Assembly (NCBI GenBank): GCA_036971615.1
Contig: JAYKKR010000002.1
Location: forward strand, 4,073,224 to 4,137,223
Source: Amyloporia xantha
Lineage: Eukaryota; Basidiomycota; Agaricomycetes; Polyporales; Adustoporiaceae
Reading direction: 5' to 3'
Length of the DNA stretch: 64,000 nucleotides
Below, piece by piece: positions 20,240 to 34,130 of this stretch (within the stretch, counting starts at the first letter, position 1; each line of letters opens with the position of its first letter). Both the position numbers and the translations under genes were made by a program. The notes under the pieces are model-generated. The model was not told the DNA's origin and ran no database searches. It saw only the letters and a program-made list of their open reading frames with translations.

Positions 20240-23200
20240 TTAGATGTGGAGGGGAGGAGGGTCGTCGGGGGCGTATTCCAGCCGTGAAACTTTCTCATCG
20301 TAGAAACGCATCAATGCGCCCTTGTCCGAACAGAAGGTCTGTAGCTCGACGCGTATGCCGTCAGCCAAGAGAGCAGGTCTTTCATTCTTTGGTGCCGGAC
20401 CTATGCGACTTGGTGCCACTAGTCGATTGGTCAAGAACAGAAATCCATCAGATCCTCCCAGGACCTGCACAAAAGCAACGCCGGATCGATGAACCCACTG
20501 CGAAAATTTGAATGGCGATCGTCGATAAGAGTAGACCACGTCGACTTGCTCGGGGTAAAGGGCTGCAGCCTCTATATCCAAGACGAAGCCATGTTTGCGA
20601 AGTATTGCATATTCAAAATAGTGCTTTGTGAGGACGCCTTCGGGCACTCGTCTATCCAGATCGGGAATTATTGGTGGGGGTACAGCGAGGGGAAGAGGGA
20701 AGCAAGATTGGAACGGATTACGCTCCCTGATATCGCATATTTGACTGACATAAGCCTCGACTAACTTGAGACCGTATCGGTCAATTGTCCGACTCCATTG
20801 TCGCAGGAGGTCATCGATGTACCGTGCTGTGGTGCCGATCCACTGCAATTCGAAATGGAAACATGTTGCTGGATTGTGGATGATATCATGGTGAAGAATC
20901 ACAGATTCTGCTTGATCGCTTCGCTACGAATCAGCCGGTAAATAACGAGGTATCTTAGAACGAGTTTTCTCGAAGTACCTTGCTCGGGTCGACGTCTATT
21001 ACAGTGCTTTGGCTGAGGATGAGACGCTTTTTTGGTTTCCTGCTAGATATAGACGTCCTGTCGACATTAGATTGGTTCGATCTCGTGTTGGGTTCTTCCC
21101 CTGATGTAAGGCGACCTGAGCGAAACCACCCACTTCGGGGAGTCATTGGCACCAGATATTCTCCCCGCAATATGTAAAAATAATGCCTATACACATCATA
21201 AATGAAGCAAGCGGTGCAATACGGGAAGTGACTCACCCATCCAGAAATCCGTGCGTTCCTCTACAGTGATCAAAGAGGCCCTTCTCCTGAAGTCTGGCAC
21301 CCCATTCAGCACCTTGTTCCCTCGACGACACGTCGCGAAATTCGCGCACAAGCCATGAGACAAAGTCGGAACCAGTGAACGAGTTCGCATATTTTCTACC
21401 ATGCCACCTGTGATCTTTGATAGAAACACCGTCTTCCTCCCGCATAGCTTTGGCAATAGCAGCCAGCGACATTTCGGCGATATCTCTCTCGCTTTTCGCT
21501 TTTTTCTTCAGGGGGCCAGTAGCATGGATTTCATCGAGTTGAGCAGTCAAGGAATCATCAAGAATGCAGGAGGCAGGATCTAGATCTGTCGTCAAAAAGC
21601 GTACGGCGGGAGCAGGTTTGCCTTTGTCTTCTATTGCATACCATCGTGCCTTCGAGAACAACTCGGCCAACTTGTCCATCCCTAGTAGGCGGACTTCCTC
21701 ATCATCCAGTTTCTCTCCCGTCGGACTCACTTTTATGAGAGGCGGTTCATCTGTCGGTATCACCACGAAGCGAGTACGCCAGTAACGTATTGACTCGTTG
21801 AATTGGTTTTCATATCCTGCGACAAGCATATCGAGCCTTCACAAATAAACACTTCAGCTTTGTGAAAAGGAGATCAGGCGGTCTCGTACCTATTCCATCC
21901 ATAGCTCTCTAGACCGTGCGAGACGAAGGACGTTGATAACTCAGTGTAGCCAACTCCTAATTTCGGCCATATGAGACACTGATAATTGAAAGATTGTGTC
22001 CGAGGCATCCTGCGAACGAATCTTTGTACTTGAATTGAGTCGCCGCTGTAAGCAACACGATGTATCTCATTGCTCATGCTGAGATAAATTGGATCAGTCG
22101 AAGACTTGAGAACATCCGCCACCCCGACCGGTCTGGCATTTGTATCATCTTCGCCGACGTAAGATCTACTGCGTCGAAGCACATGCATGTCTACCTCTGT
22201 TTGCAGCGACTTCGCCGGTCTGAGAACAAATTGGAAGCCTTGAGCAAGACGGAGAGCTACCATGCCCCGCATTACAACCAACGCCCATGCTCGGCGCACA
22301 TCATCCGCACTCCCGTGGATAATAGGCGGCTTGACAAGGAATGAACGCATTTCGGGTGGGTCTATGACGAAGTCGTACGAGAAGACGTCATATGATGTCT
22401 CCAACTCAGACATCGTAGGGAAGTAGTCAGTAGTCAAGGGAAGACATCCCGGCATGATCATAGCTTTCCATTTGATCTCATGTTTGGCCAATCGCCTAGG
22501 AAACATGTGCTGCCAGCGACGTGCTAGCGATGATTGCGTATAAGGTACCAATGCGAGAGGCATACTGGGGTTCGTCTGTATACCGGGTGAAGACGTCATC
22601 GCCGGTAGCGCGATGGTGGCTGTCTTGCTGAGAATCCTACGCCTTGAGGAAGTAGAGTCGTCGAGAGCCGTGGTTTTGATGGGCGATTGGCGAGTGGGAA
22701 AATCATGTTTCAAAATCGAAGGATCTACATGTGGGCTGCTAACATGCACAGACTGCATGGGTGGAAGAGTTTGGACCAGTACGTGCTGTGGAGAGTGCGA
22801 TCGAGGCGTGGGTGTAGCGGATGCATTGAGCGAGGTGGTCTTCGAGACTGGCGATAGTAATACCTCGGTTGTCGTTGTCAGACTTGTGGTGCTTGCACTA
22901 CTCGACACAGACACTTCGGACGTCTGCGGCTGACTAGGGACTCTTCTGAACGGACTGAAAAGCCATGAAGGTGTAAATTTAGATTTCGCCGTTGCAGCAC
23001 TTCCGGAGGCATCTTCTTTGGTAGGGCGCGATCGGAGACTTCTTGACGAACCAATAGAAATTGTACTTCTTTGCGATCGCGTGGACCGTACAGAACGCAT
23101 AGATGATTGCGAGGGTGAGGTGCTCAAAGTGCCGTACGTTGCAGAGAGGAACTTATTCTCGACTTCCGGGCCTTCCACATCACCAGGGCTCTCTAGAATC

Positions 23201-25257
23201 GTGCGCCGAGGGCTTTCTTCGATGACAGAGAACATAGAAGTGTCAGACGTGCGCGTTGAGGACGACCGTTTGACACTAGCACTAAACCGCGATGTCGCAC
23301 TCGAGGCTGCACCGCTACCCACAGATGAAAGAGAATTGTGACTGGCTACAGGACGCTGACGGCTGCGAGTTACTGAGAAGACGCCTATGTCGAACGCGTC
23401 CGCCTCTTCCTGGTGATTGACCCCATTAGATGAGGTATTAGGAAGGACTGCTGACGCGTTTCTTCCTATTTCCGGGAGAAATGGAATTTCAATGTTGGAA
23501 AGCACGTCATGGTCCAACAATCCAAGCATTTCAATCTCATGCATCTTGGCACGCGCGACGAATCTGTAAGCATGTCATGTTACGAACGCTACGAGACGTG
23601 ACCCAAACCAAAAGAACGAACCTATCCTCCCGGAAGGGTAAGTCCATTTGTTTGTCCCAAAACGAGATAGCCATCCAGAAAGGCTCCCACCAGAACGTCA
23701 CTTGACGCCCCATAGTCTCAGTCCAGGAATCATTTCCGCCCCACAGGGGATCGAGTGACCGTGCGCCAATCTTTCCTGCGGAATCTATTCTAGCTTCGGG
23801 TTCTATACCTTGAAAGGAGAAAATCGGACTTTGATGTAAGGGCGGCTTCGTCAAGGAGACGAGTTCCACGCCAAAGCCTTGATCCAGCAAACGTGTCGTC
23901 GTGAGACGTAAGAGCTGTTTCGAAACACGAAAGTAGCCGGTGCCTGGGGTAATGACAATGGTAGAAGAACCGGTAAGAGAAAGTGAACGGTCGATATAAT
24001 GAGTTTCTGTGGGATTGAGGCCAAGGTTAAGAGCTTCCAACAGAGGGCCATCGTGAGCATACGAGAGTTGTCCGATTAAGCGAACATGGTCCGGCTCTGG
24101 CTGCGACTGCGAGAGGAGCGAGGCACGATGGTAGTGGTGGGCAAGAAGGATGTCGCGTTGAAACGCCCAAAAAGAGTTCTTGAGGTCGATTAGAGTCGGT
24201 TTCCAGTCATCGAGCACTTCCAAGTCCGTTATCACTTTGAAGAAGTCTTTATACCACCGACCGTCTTCGTCTTTTCTGAGTGGGCCAGCGGCGTCCTCAG
24301 TTTCGGTATCGTCATAAAAAACGCGTGAAATGAGGACAATGGTAACAATATGGTTCGTGCTGGACTCGCGCCATCTAGAGAACAGAGCAGGGAGAAATGA
24401 ATGGACAATCTTCTCGTTATATCGTTCGCCGTCGCCTGCAAATTCCCAGAGCTCGCGGCAGACCTGAATGAAGATGGTTACTTTGGCTGACAACGAACGA
24501 TATATTTCTTTGGTAGACGAGGTCACATACGCTGCAGATACCTGACACCCAGTTCAATTAGCTTGCGAGGGGAACAAGGAGTGGAACTTCACCTTTTTGC
24601 CGTTGATATAGATTGCCTGTACCTTAGCAGCAATAACGCCGATGAAAGAAATTTCCTGCTCAATGTAGACGCACTGGCCAACAAGATGAGAACCCAGTCT
24701 CCACATCTCATTGCGGCCTAGATATTGGTCCTGGAACGTAAGCTCAATAAAATCCGCGCAGTATTGGGCCTTGTCTATCTGTCCAAATTATTGAGTATTA
24801 AGAAATAAGTACAGCTATGCGAACAGTGTTCACCTTTGTCAGGCGAACTTCGCCATTGTTCCTTAGCCCGAACTGTTTGGCGACGGGTGTGGGGACGGAA
24901 ATCTAAAATGAAGGCGAGAAGTTCGCGTTCTCACATCGTGAATCATGCATTACATACCTGACGCTGATGTTTAGGGGGACCGTCGTCCCGATGAACAATG
25001 AAGAGAAAACCGGAGGTGGCGTCAGTGCTACTGGAAAGACGCAACATATCGCCTTCCGCGACGCCCGGCCACCAAGTAGGATTCAGGATGACATCAGGAG
25101 AGTCCTTCACTTCATGAACCCATGTGGTTAGCGTCTTCGAGTCTCCGAACTTTAGAGGTGTCGCAGACAGAGGCGCGCTCTTATAGATTGATTGAGCAGT
25201 ATTCGAACGCCTCCGCCCAAATTGCGGGGCCTGGGACTGTGCACGGGAAGTTGACAT
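20240..25257 (-). CDS. IML1: IML1 / DEPDC5 homologue, GATOR1 (SEACIT) subunit
   Basis: Eight exons fit: 25257-24958, 24902-24834, 24778-24593, 24541-23622, 23563-21890, 21836-21237, 21186-20979 and 20923-20240. All have GT..AG introns and add up to 4641 bases, exactly 1546 codons plus stop, close to yeast Iml1 and human DEPDC5. The IML1 core (VTIFIQVCRELWEF, FYDDTETED, FWAFQRDIL) is in exon 4. A Ser-rich linker fills the first half of exon 5. A DEP domain (HGRKYANSFTGSDFVSWLVREF, split by one residue class) is in exon 6. The conserved C-terminal region (HHDIIHNPATCFHFELQW) is in exon 8. The known role is the GTPase-activating subunit that shuts off TORC1 via Rag/Gtr GTPases at the vacuole when amino acids are scarce. 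Divergently paired with the 269-aa gene. Confidence 0.93.
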
Positions 25258-25696
25258 AGCTGCACGTCTTTTGTTGTATGCTTAGTATAAAGACGTAGGA
25301 CTGTGTCGTCTGTAGAACGGAGCTCAGCGCAGGTGCCATATATAAGAGACGGCACGGTGTATGATCGCGGTCTGTGACGAGTTGTGTACTGATGACATCG
25401 CGGAGCCTGAGCTCGAATTCTATGTTCGTAGATCTCGAAATAATTCCCGCAGACACAACATACGACAATCCACGACCGTACCAGGGTGAGTGATTCATCA
25501 TTGACAACGTCGCTCGGCTCATTTCTTGACTTGTGAATGTCTCGTAGACCTGCTTGACGGTGTCTGCGACGTTTCACCCTTTCCAGTCGATGCCCACACT
25601 CGTTTCCCCCCTTTGACTACTCTACACGGAGCGGACAACAACGCCCGAACCTCTTCTAATCCATTCGAAGACTCTACGTAGCTTCAGCTTCAAGAC
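25258..25696. promoter_or_regulatory. Divergent promoter region of IML1 and a hypothetical gene
   Basis: 439 bases between opposing start codons; it must drive both genes. No specific factor site is claimed. Confidence 0.5.
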
Positions 25697-26506
25697 ATGG
25701 CTGCTGCAGTAGTTGAAGAGAAAATACCAGAGGTCTTATCGCAGACACCAGAGTCCTCCCGATCCTCCCTCTCTGCCTCTGCCGACTCGCTTCCGGCGTC
25801 CAGCTCTTCTTCCATCTCAACATCCAAGCGATCGTCCATACTCAGAACATCTACATCGTTCACTCTTCCTTCTCGCTCTAATGTCACCTTTGCTCCCCTA
25901 CCATCCGTCGAGCCCCGCCGTCGAAAGTCCTCCGTCCAGCTTGGGGTCGCCGCACGCTCTCGGATGCTCCATCACCGTCGTATGCTCCGTGAGCATGGCA
26001 TCCCACCGCACGTCATGAACACACTCTCAGAGGCATCATCTCAGGTTCCCGTCTGGGACCACGACATGCGAGATGCAGACGATGACGGAGACGTCGACGA
26101 TCTCGGTCCAGATCCGGCTGAACAAGCGTTTGCTGCCATAGGCAGATTCGTCAAGGGTGCAAGCCGTACTCTATGGCGCCGAATGTCTCATAAGGAAGCC
26201 AATAGGATCCCTCGGTCTTCGAGCGAACACGGATCAGCGTTTCCTGAAGAGAAGGATAACAGCACGCGAGCACCAGATCATATCCTTGGAGACGACACGG
26301 GAAAATCAAAAGAGAATAACGAGGAGGGCGGTGTTTGGGAGGAAGAGATTGGCGGGGATACTTGGAAGCAGCTCAGGGCCCGTGTCGTTTCAGATGGGAC
26401 GGTGAGCTCAGACAGCGCTGGTAACGATCCTGCCCCTGTTCGGACGAGTTCTATAGAGGCCCTTGCTGCCAAGAGGACGTCGGTTTCATCTGCCATTCCT
26501 CCGTAA
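25697..26506 (+). CDS. Hypothetical fungal protein, Ser-rich, 269 aa
   Basis: Single exon with ATG at 25697. The first 80 residues are Ser/Thr/Pro-rich and probably disordered. Residues about 78-160 look ordered and are the most likely conserved part: ARSRMLHHRRMLREHGIPP, then an acidic DDDGDVDDLG and AFAAIGRFVKGASRTLW. The tail is again low complexity. I do not recognise a named family. Shares its upstream region with IML1. Codon use and composition look like the neighbouring conserved genes. Confidence 0.75.
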   Translation: MAAAVVEEKIPEVLSQTPESSRSSLSASADSLPASSSSSISTSKRSSILRTSTSFTLPSRSNVTFAPLPSVEPRRRKSSVQLGVAARSRMLHHRRMLREHGIPPHVMNTLSEASSQVPVWDHDMRDADDDGDVDDLGPDPAEQAFAAIGRFVKGASRTLWRRMSHKEANRIPRSSSEHGSAFPEEKDNSTRAPDHILGDDTGKSKENNEEGGVWEEEIGGDTWKQLRARVVSDGTVSSDSAGNDPAPVRTSSIEALAAKRTSVSSAIPP

Positions 26507-27519
26507 TGAGACTGGCAGTTTCGGTTCACCGGTCGCGATATCCCCACACGATCCTGATCTCGTGTCCCTTCAGGCCCCTTCATCACGTCGGGAGTGGGCT
26601 GTCGTTGTATTCCGGATACCTACCTGTATGTTCGTCCGTGATTCGGAATCTGCTACTTCTCACTTTAATCATCAGTTTTTCACACTGGGTCTTTGTTTGG
26701 TATATACCCTTGGTTTCACTTTCTCAGTACTGATGTCTTCTGGAGTTCACATGTTGTCTGTACCCTGGCGGGATATACACATTCTATTGGATTGCATCTC
26801 AATCGCGAGCACAGTATAGGTGATTGGATAGAAGTTGCTATCATCCACGCGGAATGGAATACATATCTGAGAACGTGTTTAGATGCCATAAGCTGGAAGC
26901 AGACAGAAAATCAGTGAAATGCTCGGAAATTAATGACGCGTTGACTTCCGAGGGCGCGACAGCAAGGTGTGGACGTTCTCGTCGGTAGCGATTGAACGTG
27001 GAGATTTCCTGTTGATTAGGAAGGAAAAGCTGCTATGCACAGTAGTCCTTCCCAGCCAAGCTAGGTCGCAAACGGGATGTCAGGATAATCATCGTCGACC
27101 GAGATGACTGGAGATTTCTTTGACGGCAACGCACGGGCCCGGATTGAAGAACGCGGCCGCTGGGGCCTGTCGATCTCAACTGCAACGCACTGACGACTGC
27201 AGGCATTACTTTGAATATATTCGAGGAAATCGGCTGGAGGTAAATAACAAATCAAGCTGTATTGTCATTGTACAGTAGTCGGTTTCGATTTCTTATTGCT
27301 AAAACAATCCTGTTCATACAAATGCGTAGTGAAAACCGAACTACCTATCAATGCTGAACAAAAGGCGGAGAGGCGATGCACAGCACTGTGAAATGACGTC
27401 CAATCCAACACGGTATCATAAGCAGACACAATATATTAGCCATTAAGGGGAGAGACAAAGCGATGGATACAGTAGAGCCGAAAATATGCTGGTCAGACAG
27501 CAGGAGGGATATGCAAGAT
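26507..27519. other. Intergenic between convergent genes
   Basis: About 1.0 kb between the 3' end of the hypothetical gene and the 3' end of the flippase gene. It holds the two 3' untranslated regions; no further gene was recognised. Confidence 0.55.
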
Positions 27520-30500
27520 TTAATGACGTGAGTAGGATGATTCTGGAGAAGGCGGCACTTCGGGGACTGCCGGTGGTTTCTTTCTCCGTAGTGACCTCGA
27601 CAACGAGAAAGAGGGCAAGAGCGAACCGTTCCGTCGTCTTCGTCGAAATGGATGTTTCTGACGTTCCGACAGATTTGTCTGCATCCGCTGCAGTGCCACT
27701 CCGTTTTCTTCAGTGGCAAAATCAAATCCGCGATGCTGAGAGCGCATCCCCGTAGACATGTCGGTCCTACTACCAGCCACAAAATTTGCAAAGGGGCGAT
27801 GGGAACCGAGGGTAGAACGTCTGGTGATAGATGGCTTCAGACCGGTAAGCCCCATACCCTTATATTCTGCGAAATCGCGGTCGGGCTCGAGTTTGTGGAG
27901 CCAGCGAACTCGGTCAATGTCGCCAGCATCGAAAGAGAACCGGTACGCCTTGCAAATGTATCGGGGTAACAGAGCCAGGACGACGGTGAGCAAGATACCG
28001 AACCAGAAGTAGGCCGATGGCCACAGATAGGCGTTGTTACCAAAGATAGGCGTTGAAAACCAGCTGGGGTTGATGGCCGAGTAGGCAGCCTACAAAACAT
28101 GATGAGCGACAGCATATTTGATGAATAGTCCGCTACATACCGTGTACACCCATACCAAGACAATTCCCAATGCAACGGCGAAGAACACCCAGCCTGTCCA
28201 CGCCGCTGTGTTCATACCGTTGAAAAGATTCGCCGTTGTTACTGCAGCGATCGCCATTGTCTGGACGATGCGTGAGTCGCATGCATCATCTTTGAAGGAG
28301 AAAGACCTACGGTAGCAAACTCATACTGATAGACTGCATATCCATCGGTCCTGGAGGTCGTCGTGTCGTAGGCATATAGAATCAAAAAGAATATCAGAGC
28401 CGACTGAGAACCATGTGAGTATGTATCAAGCCTATAGAACGACTAATTCATACCTGGACAACACCATCGAACATGTATATGAGGAACAGCTTGTTGTGGT
28501 AGTATTCCCCCCTTCGACTATGTCCGTAGAGCTCAGGTAAAGCCACGAGAACGTGATCATCTAGAGCACAATTAGTCTTTGGCAGCACGTCATATTATGC
28601 GGCGAAAATCGTACCAGCAATCCGATCGAAGAGACCAATAGCAATCACGGGTGCAATGGTGAAGAACGTATTCCACCATAGTAGATACGTGTACTCGAAC
28701 ACACTGTACAACGAAGTTAAGACTTGAAAATCATATAAAGAAGTGCACTTACTATTGACTACTCCAGCCGCAGTAGATTTGGAACCACCACAGAACGCCA
28801 ATACAAATAATGTTCTTGTAGAAGAAGTTCACGATCCTATGAGAAAGCGCTTCTTAGCTAGAAGTCAATCGAGCAGAACCAACATCGAACTCACATATTA
28901 CCATTACGAGCATATGACCAATGCCCATGCACGAGGAGTAGCCTCCGCAAAAATCGGAACTGAAGGAAAGTAAGGACCCAGTCACATAGCCTTTCGGTGG
29001 TGGAAATCAATTACCTGAGCGATAGCGTAATCCGACGAATTCGCTGCTTGAAGACCTTCTTCACCTGAGATGCCTACACCAACGTCGGCTGCCTGAATCA
29101 TGCTAACATCATTTGCGCCATCACCAATCGCGAGAGTCATAGCACCAAGTCCGTCCTTAACAAGCTTAACGACAAGTGCTTTCTGCAGCGGGGACACACG
29201 GCAGCAGATCACGCCCTCACATTGCATGGAGAGACGCAAAAGTAGATGTTTGTGACGATCGTCACCCAAAGCCTATAAAATAGTGTTTAATAGCTGATGA
29301 GAGTGAATGGATCTCGACCTACGACACTGAGAGCGCCACCATCAATGACAAGCACGAACCCACCCGGACGGTCTCCGTTGTTGTGACCAACGAGGGACGA
29401 CGCGCCGGTTGTCACCCGTTGTAAGGGATAAGTGCCGGATCGCTGCAATTCCGACTGGCCACCATCTAGACCAATACCTTCCTCTTCTAGAATGCCGCTT
29501 TCGGGGAAGAACTCTTCAACGGCAGCATACATTTGTGTGTAGACGTCACGCTGGCCGTCTACAGCCCCACGAATCACGATGATGTTGTCTTCTCGTCCGA
29601 TCAGATTGGTACTGTGCCCGATGGCTGTACATTGATAATTAGTACACATGATTCGCTTCGCGATGGACTAGGAATCGCTCGAGCTTACCTATAGCCGTTT
29701 CCACCTTGTCTCCGGTCGCAACCCAAACTTTGATTCCAGCAAGTTTGAGGTCAGCAATCGCCTCGGGGACGCCATCCTGCAATCGATCCTCGATGGCCGT
29801 TGCACCCAGAAGGCGGAGGTCCTCTTCAATTTCCTCGTAGACAGCCTCTAGTTTAGTGTCCCGATCATCCAGAGACACCGAAGCCTCCTGATATCGCCTA
29901 GCCCAACCCTCGTACTCGTCCTCTACAGATCAAAAAATTGTTGGAACTCTCTACTTACGATAGCATATACTGAGCTCACCTGTAATGACTTTATACGCCA
30001 AAGTCAACGTGCGTAATCCTTGGCTGGCGAACTCATCGAGATGCTTTTCCGTGTGTTCCTTCAAATCAGCAGAGTCTGATCTGAGCCGTTCGAAGATGAC
30101 GTTGTCTGCACCCTTCGTCAGTAAGAAGAGCCGATCACCCTCTTCGTCATCCAGCTTTCGGACAATCACGCTCATGCGCTTGCGTGAAGAAGTGAACTCC
30201 AAGATATTGAGGAGTTCATACTTCTCGTAGTCTTGGGCAAACGGCGTCTGCAGCGTCAACACCTCCTTGTCACGTCCGCGAAATACGAAGCCTACGTCGG
30301 CAGCGGCTTGCACAAGGGCCGCCTCGTCAGGACTTTGAGCTTTGTACGTGATGGCGCCTGTTGTCGGATTGACAGATGCAAGCGCGGTGTGACATAGCGC
30401 AAGGGCAGTGAAGAATCCATTAATCAAGCGTGCATGGTGGGACACTTCTGAGGAAGGATCCGCGGATATTGCAGCGGCAATATCGGAAGACAGCACCGCA

Positions 30501-32469
30501 TCTCGGAAATGTGTGAGCACGCCCTCTGCCAAGTCTATTTTGTCCGCTGCAAGGGGATCAGGAATGTCTTCATCAGACGAAATGGGAGTCTTCTTTCCCT
30601 CCATGAGAACAGGAGACTCTGTACCAGAGGACGAGGAGGCTCTCGCTTCGTCAGGCATATCAACCTTCGTCGACTCTTCATCACCGGTGATCCCTCGGTA
30701 AGCCCTGCCACCAACAGAACACTGTCTGAAAATCATGGCGTTCTATAAAGGCGGAGCAATCAGCTGAGCACAAACTTGAAGTGACGGAGAACAGACCTGC
30801 GTCAGTGTACCGGTCTTGTCGGAGAATATGTACTCGATCTGGCCGAGGTCGTCCGACAAGTTCCAACTCCTGGCCAACGTGGGCGTGTCGGTTTTCTTGT
30901 AGTACATTTCGTGGTCTAGGTAGATAAAGAGTGCTTGGCATGTCCGTACCGCCTCGATGGAGATGTAAAGAGAGATGGGAATAATATTTTGGAACCTGCG
31001 CGTATGATAAGCACTGATAATATAAATGCCAGCAATGTTACCAACGTGATCAGAGCAAACGCCCATGTGATTATACCATTGACATGAGTATTGTCGTCCG
31101 ATTGATCGTCAGCGTACGTCCACGGCGCGCCAAGCGGATAGTAGTGTTGCTCGAGGATGGCGTCCACAATGGCACAAGCAACCGCCATGACTGCCAGGAT
31201 GAACAGATTGATGAATCTAATTTTACGGTCAATCATGCATGAAATGGCTGAACACAAGGTGAATACGCACACTTGAGGATTCATTTGGCGTTCTACCTTG
31301 CTGCGCTTACTAGGTGCACCACCAGAATTGAGAACAATTTTGGTGTCATGGCCGGTGAATAGCACAAGTCCGATAGCCCAACCTGTGTTCCTGAGAACAG
31401 AGCCTCGGAGGAAGACCATTTGAGCATCTACGGCAGTTTTCTCCCCTTTCTCGGAAATGACCGCTGCGTTCACCTTGTACAAATTTGTATCTGGACGATC
31501 GCAATCGACGTGGAACGCATTGCGAGGATCCGCACACGCATTAGCCGAACGGAGATGCGTTAGCACCGGAGACGCATTCCTAGACTTGAGATTCGTCTCC
31601 CCGTCAAGGTTCTTGGTCTCAACGAACGCTACGTTCTCTTCCTCGGATGTCGCACAGATCAGAATGTCGGCCGGGAATGACTCATCGTCCATGATCTTCA
31701 CAAAGTCACCGACGCATACATCCTCCCAAGCCGTCCGTTTCCAGTGAGCCCGGCCCTTATCGGCATGTGCCCCGCTGCGAGATAGGTCATCGCCCTCATC
31801 TTCGTCATCATATTCCACTCCATCATCTGCCGCCACCTCGTTCCCACCATCAGGCAGGGCCATATCGACGCCTTCGGGAGGCGCGCCGTGCTCGTTCGCC
31901 ATAGCTTCGACATCGGCTGTGGGCTGTCTCTTCTGCCTATATGCGAGTAAAGTGGGAACCACTGCCGGAATGAACGTCTTTTCCTTGGGATGGATGGGGT
32001 TCGGATTGTGCCAGGCACCGCCCTTCAGGACCCGGGTGTGGGAGTGATTGATACGGTGGTCAGCCTGATGCCGCTTGAAGTCCTCATACCCGTCCTTGAC
32101 TCCGGTGATGGCAAGAACGAGGAGAAGGGGTAGGATAGCAAGACCAGGAGAAACGGTGGGGAAAATGGGAAAGAATTGGAGGATTGCGATGGCGAGGAAG
32201 AATACATTGGCTACTCGCCTGAACTGCTCGAGTAGATTTCGGGGAAGAAAAGTGATGAGAGAATACTTTGAAGTGATGACCTGATTAGAGCTGTACATAT
32301 GTTCGCGTTTGACTCTACCCTTGGGGTCGAAGTAGTCGTCTGGGAGACTCTCGTGGACGAAGACGGAGCGAGGAGGGCCGGGTTCGTTAGAGCGTGCGAA
32401 GATAGCCTCGACATTAAAGTTGACGACCTTGTCGTACCAGGCGGCGACTCTGGAACGAAAGGCAGCCAT
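27520..32469 (-). CDS. P4-type ATPase, phospholipid flippase (Dnf-like)
   Basis: Multi-exon gene starting [16 protein letters not shown] at 32469 and ending at 27520. Family landmarks occur in order. These are the [18 protein letters not shown] first membrane segment, [10 protein letters not shown] (actuator DGET), DKTGTLTQ with the phosphorylated Asp (about 30800), and [11 protein letters not shown] in the nucleotide-binding region. They are followed by [12 protein letters not shown] and [21 protein letters not shown]. The last exons hold several membrane segments and a cytosolic tail with [10 protein letters not shown] and [10 protein letters not shown], typical of yeast Dnf1/Dnf2-type flippases, which move phospholipids to the cytosolic leaflet. 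Introns are short; one lies near 31217-31273. Individual exon borders in the 27.9-29.3 kb part were not all resolved. Confidence 0.9.
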
Positions 32470-34130
32470 GGGAGAGTTAGGAGGAGGGCGGAGGAGAGGT
32501 GGACGCTGGCGTCGGAAGAGATGGGAACTGGAAGGGCGGTGACATCTAAGAGGAGCAGACAGGCCATCCAAGCAGGCGGCAGAGCGGATCCCGGCATGCG
32601 GTCAGCACCGTGACCGGACTTGCCTCCCGCGTCACTCGGACGTGTCACGTCCGCCAGTCACGTTCCTCCCCCGGCCGTCACACTTGATCGGTCATCCGTT
32701 GACTCAGCGACGCTGACCGCGAGCTGTCCGTCGTCCTCCGATGACAACGTCTGGCCCTCACAGCGACGAAACGCCTTTCATCAGTCTTTCATCCCGACAA
32801 ACGGCCCTTCATCCCGACTACAACACTCGCCTGGAGCTCCCATTGTGCCACGCTTTCTCTCTCGTTCGCACTTGCCCTCTCCGCAGTTACATGACGTTCA
32901 CTAATGGAGCCCGATCCTCGTGAGACCGTTCACACTGTACCCGGTCTCAACGCCCAATTATATACAACCTTGGCGTCGAGAAATTGACAGGTCGGCGTTT
33001 TCGTCTTCAGAATTGGGGCACGATGGATCCTGTGTGCACGGCGAAACCGTCACAGTCGCCGGAATGACAGGCTCGCTCAGGTGCAGCCGACGTGATAGAC
33101 GTAAGTTCAATCGCACATCACATCTCTCCCTACACAGCCTATCGTAGATGGCCATCTCGCGATCCAATCGTGTATCTGGGAATATTGACTCTGATGCCTC
33201 CTCGGATATCGAGCTGCCCATATGCATGACGCTCTCCTTCTCACAACGCCGTTCCACTGTTCGATATTTACATCTCTTGTGGACACGAAGTGGCACAGCA
33301 CCTCTGCATCGGTCGCAAGATGAGTATTGTACTACGTTGTTATTGTTCTCTCCTTTCACAGTTCCAAGTCTGCCTATGGGGGACAAAATATTGTCGACTT
33401 TTCGCACCTGCAGTAGGTGGCGTACCCAAATGTGCAGATAATACTCTATAAGTATGCTTGCGCATGACACTCTCGACGTGACTCTGGCTATTCGCGTCCA
33501 CACGTTCTAGCGAACAATGTCGTGGATCATCTTGGATCTTATGTGTGTCTCAACTCCCCACCGTCGCGTCGTTCCTTGCTGTGTGGCGTACTTTCGAGTC
33601 GTTCCTACGCCGCAATAAGCGCATTGTTCGGCATTCCCTCGACAAGGACGACGACAAGTTAATGATCTGCACCAGACCAACGTGCGACAGCTTACACCCC
33701 AGATCGATCGCGTCTGCGGAGCCCTACGAATTCGAATCTCTCTGTTCCGTCCCTTTTCACCTGCTGTCTGGCTCGCTGCACTCGCTCCCATCATCTCTAC
33801 ACGCACCACCTCTGCAAAGCATGTCCCTACCTGAATTGTGATGGCTTGGGTAATGTACCCCTCAGTTTTGGCGCTCTCGTTGTGCTGGACCCGGGGCAAA
33901 ATCAACTTATATAAGCGCGCGCCTAGTGTCCCTAACCTAAGCCGACACGCCACCATCGCGAATATGAACACTACTAGCATTTTGATTGTTCAGATCAAAT
34001 TTCCATGTTTTCCATCCAGATTTCGTTTTGCTGGACTCAACACAAGGCCGCTCCCTGCACCCGGGGCGTGAGTTCTCACCGCCTTTACTCGCTCTTTCCC
34101 TTCATCAAGTCGTGTCCCTTGGGTATGGCG
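32470..34130. other. Intergenic, no gene supported
   Basis: About 1.65 kb upstream of the flippase gene, up to the first terminal-repeat copy. Several frames of 60-180 codons exist on both strands but overlap each other, lack domains and have no clear start or splice context. It contains the flippase promoter. Confidence 0.5.

Noticed and set aside
30408..32613. Plus-strand frames opposite the flippase gene
   Set aside because: Shadows of a well-supported P4-ATPase reading on the other strand.
32920..33980. Small frames of 60-180 codons between the flippase gene and R0
   Set aside because: No domain, start or splice evidence; frames overlap on opposite strands.
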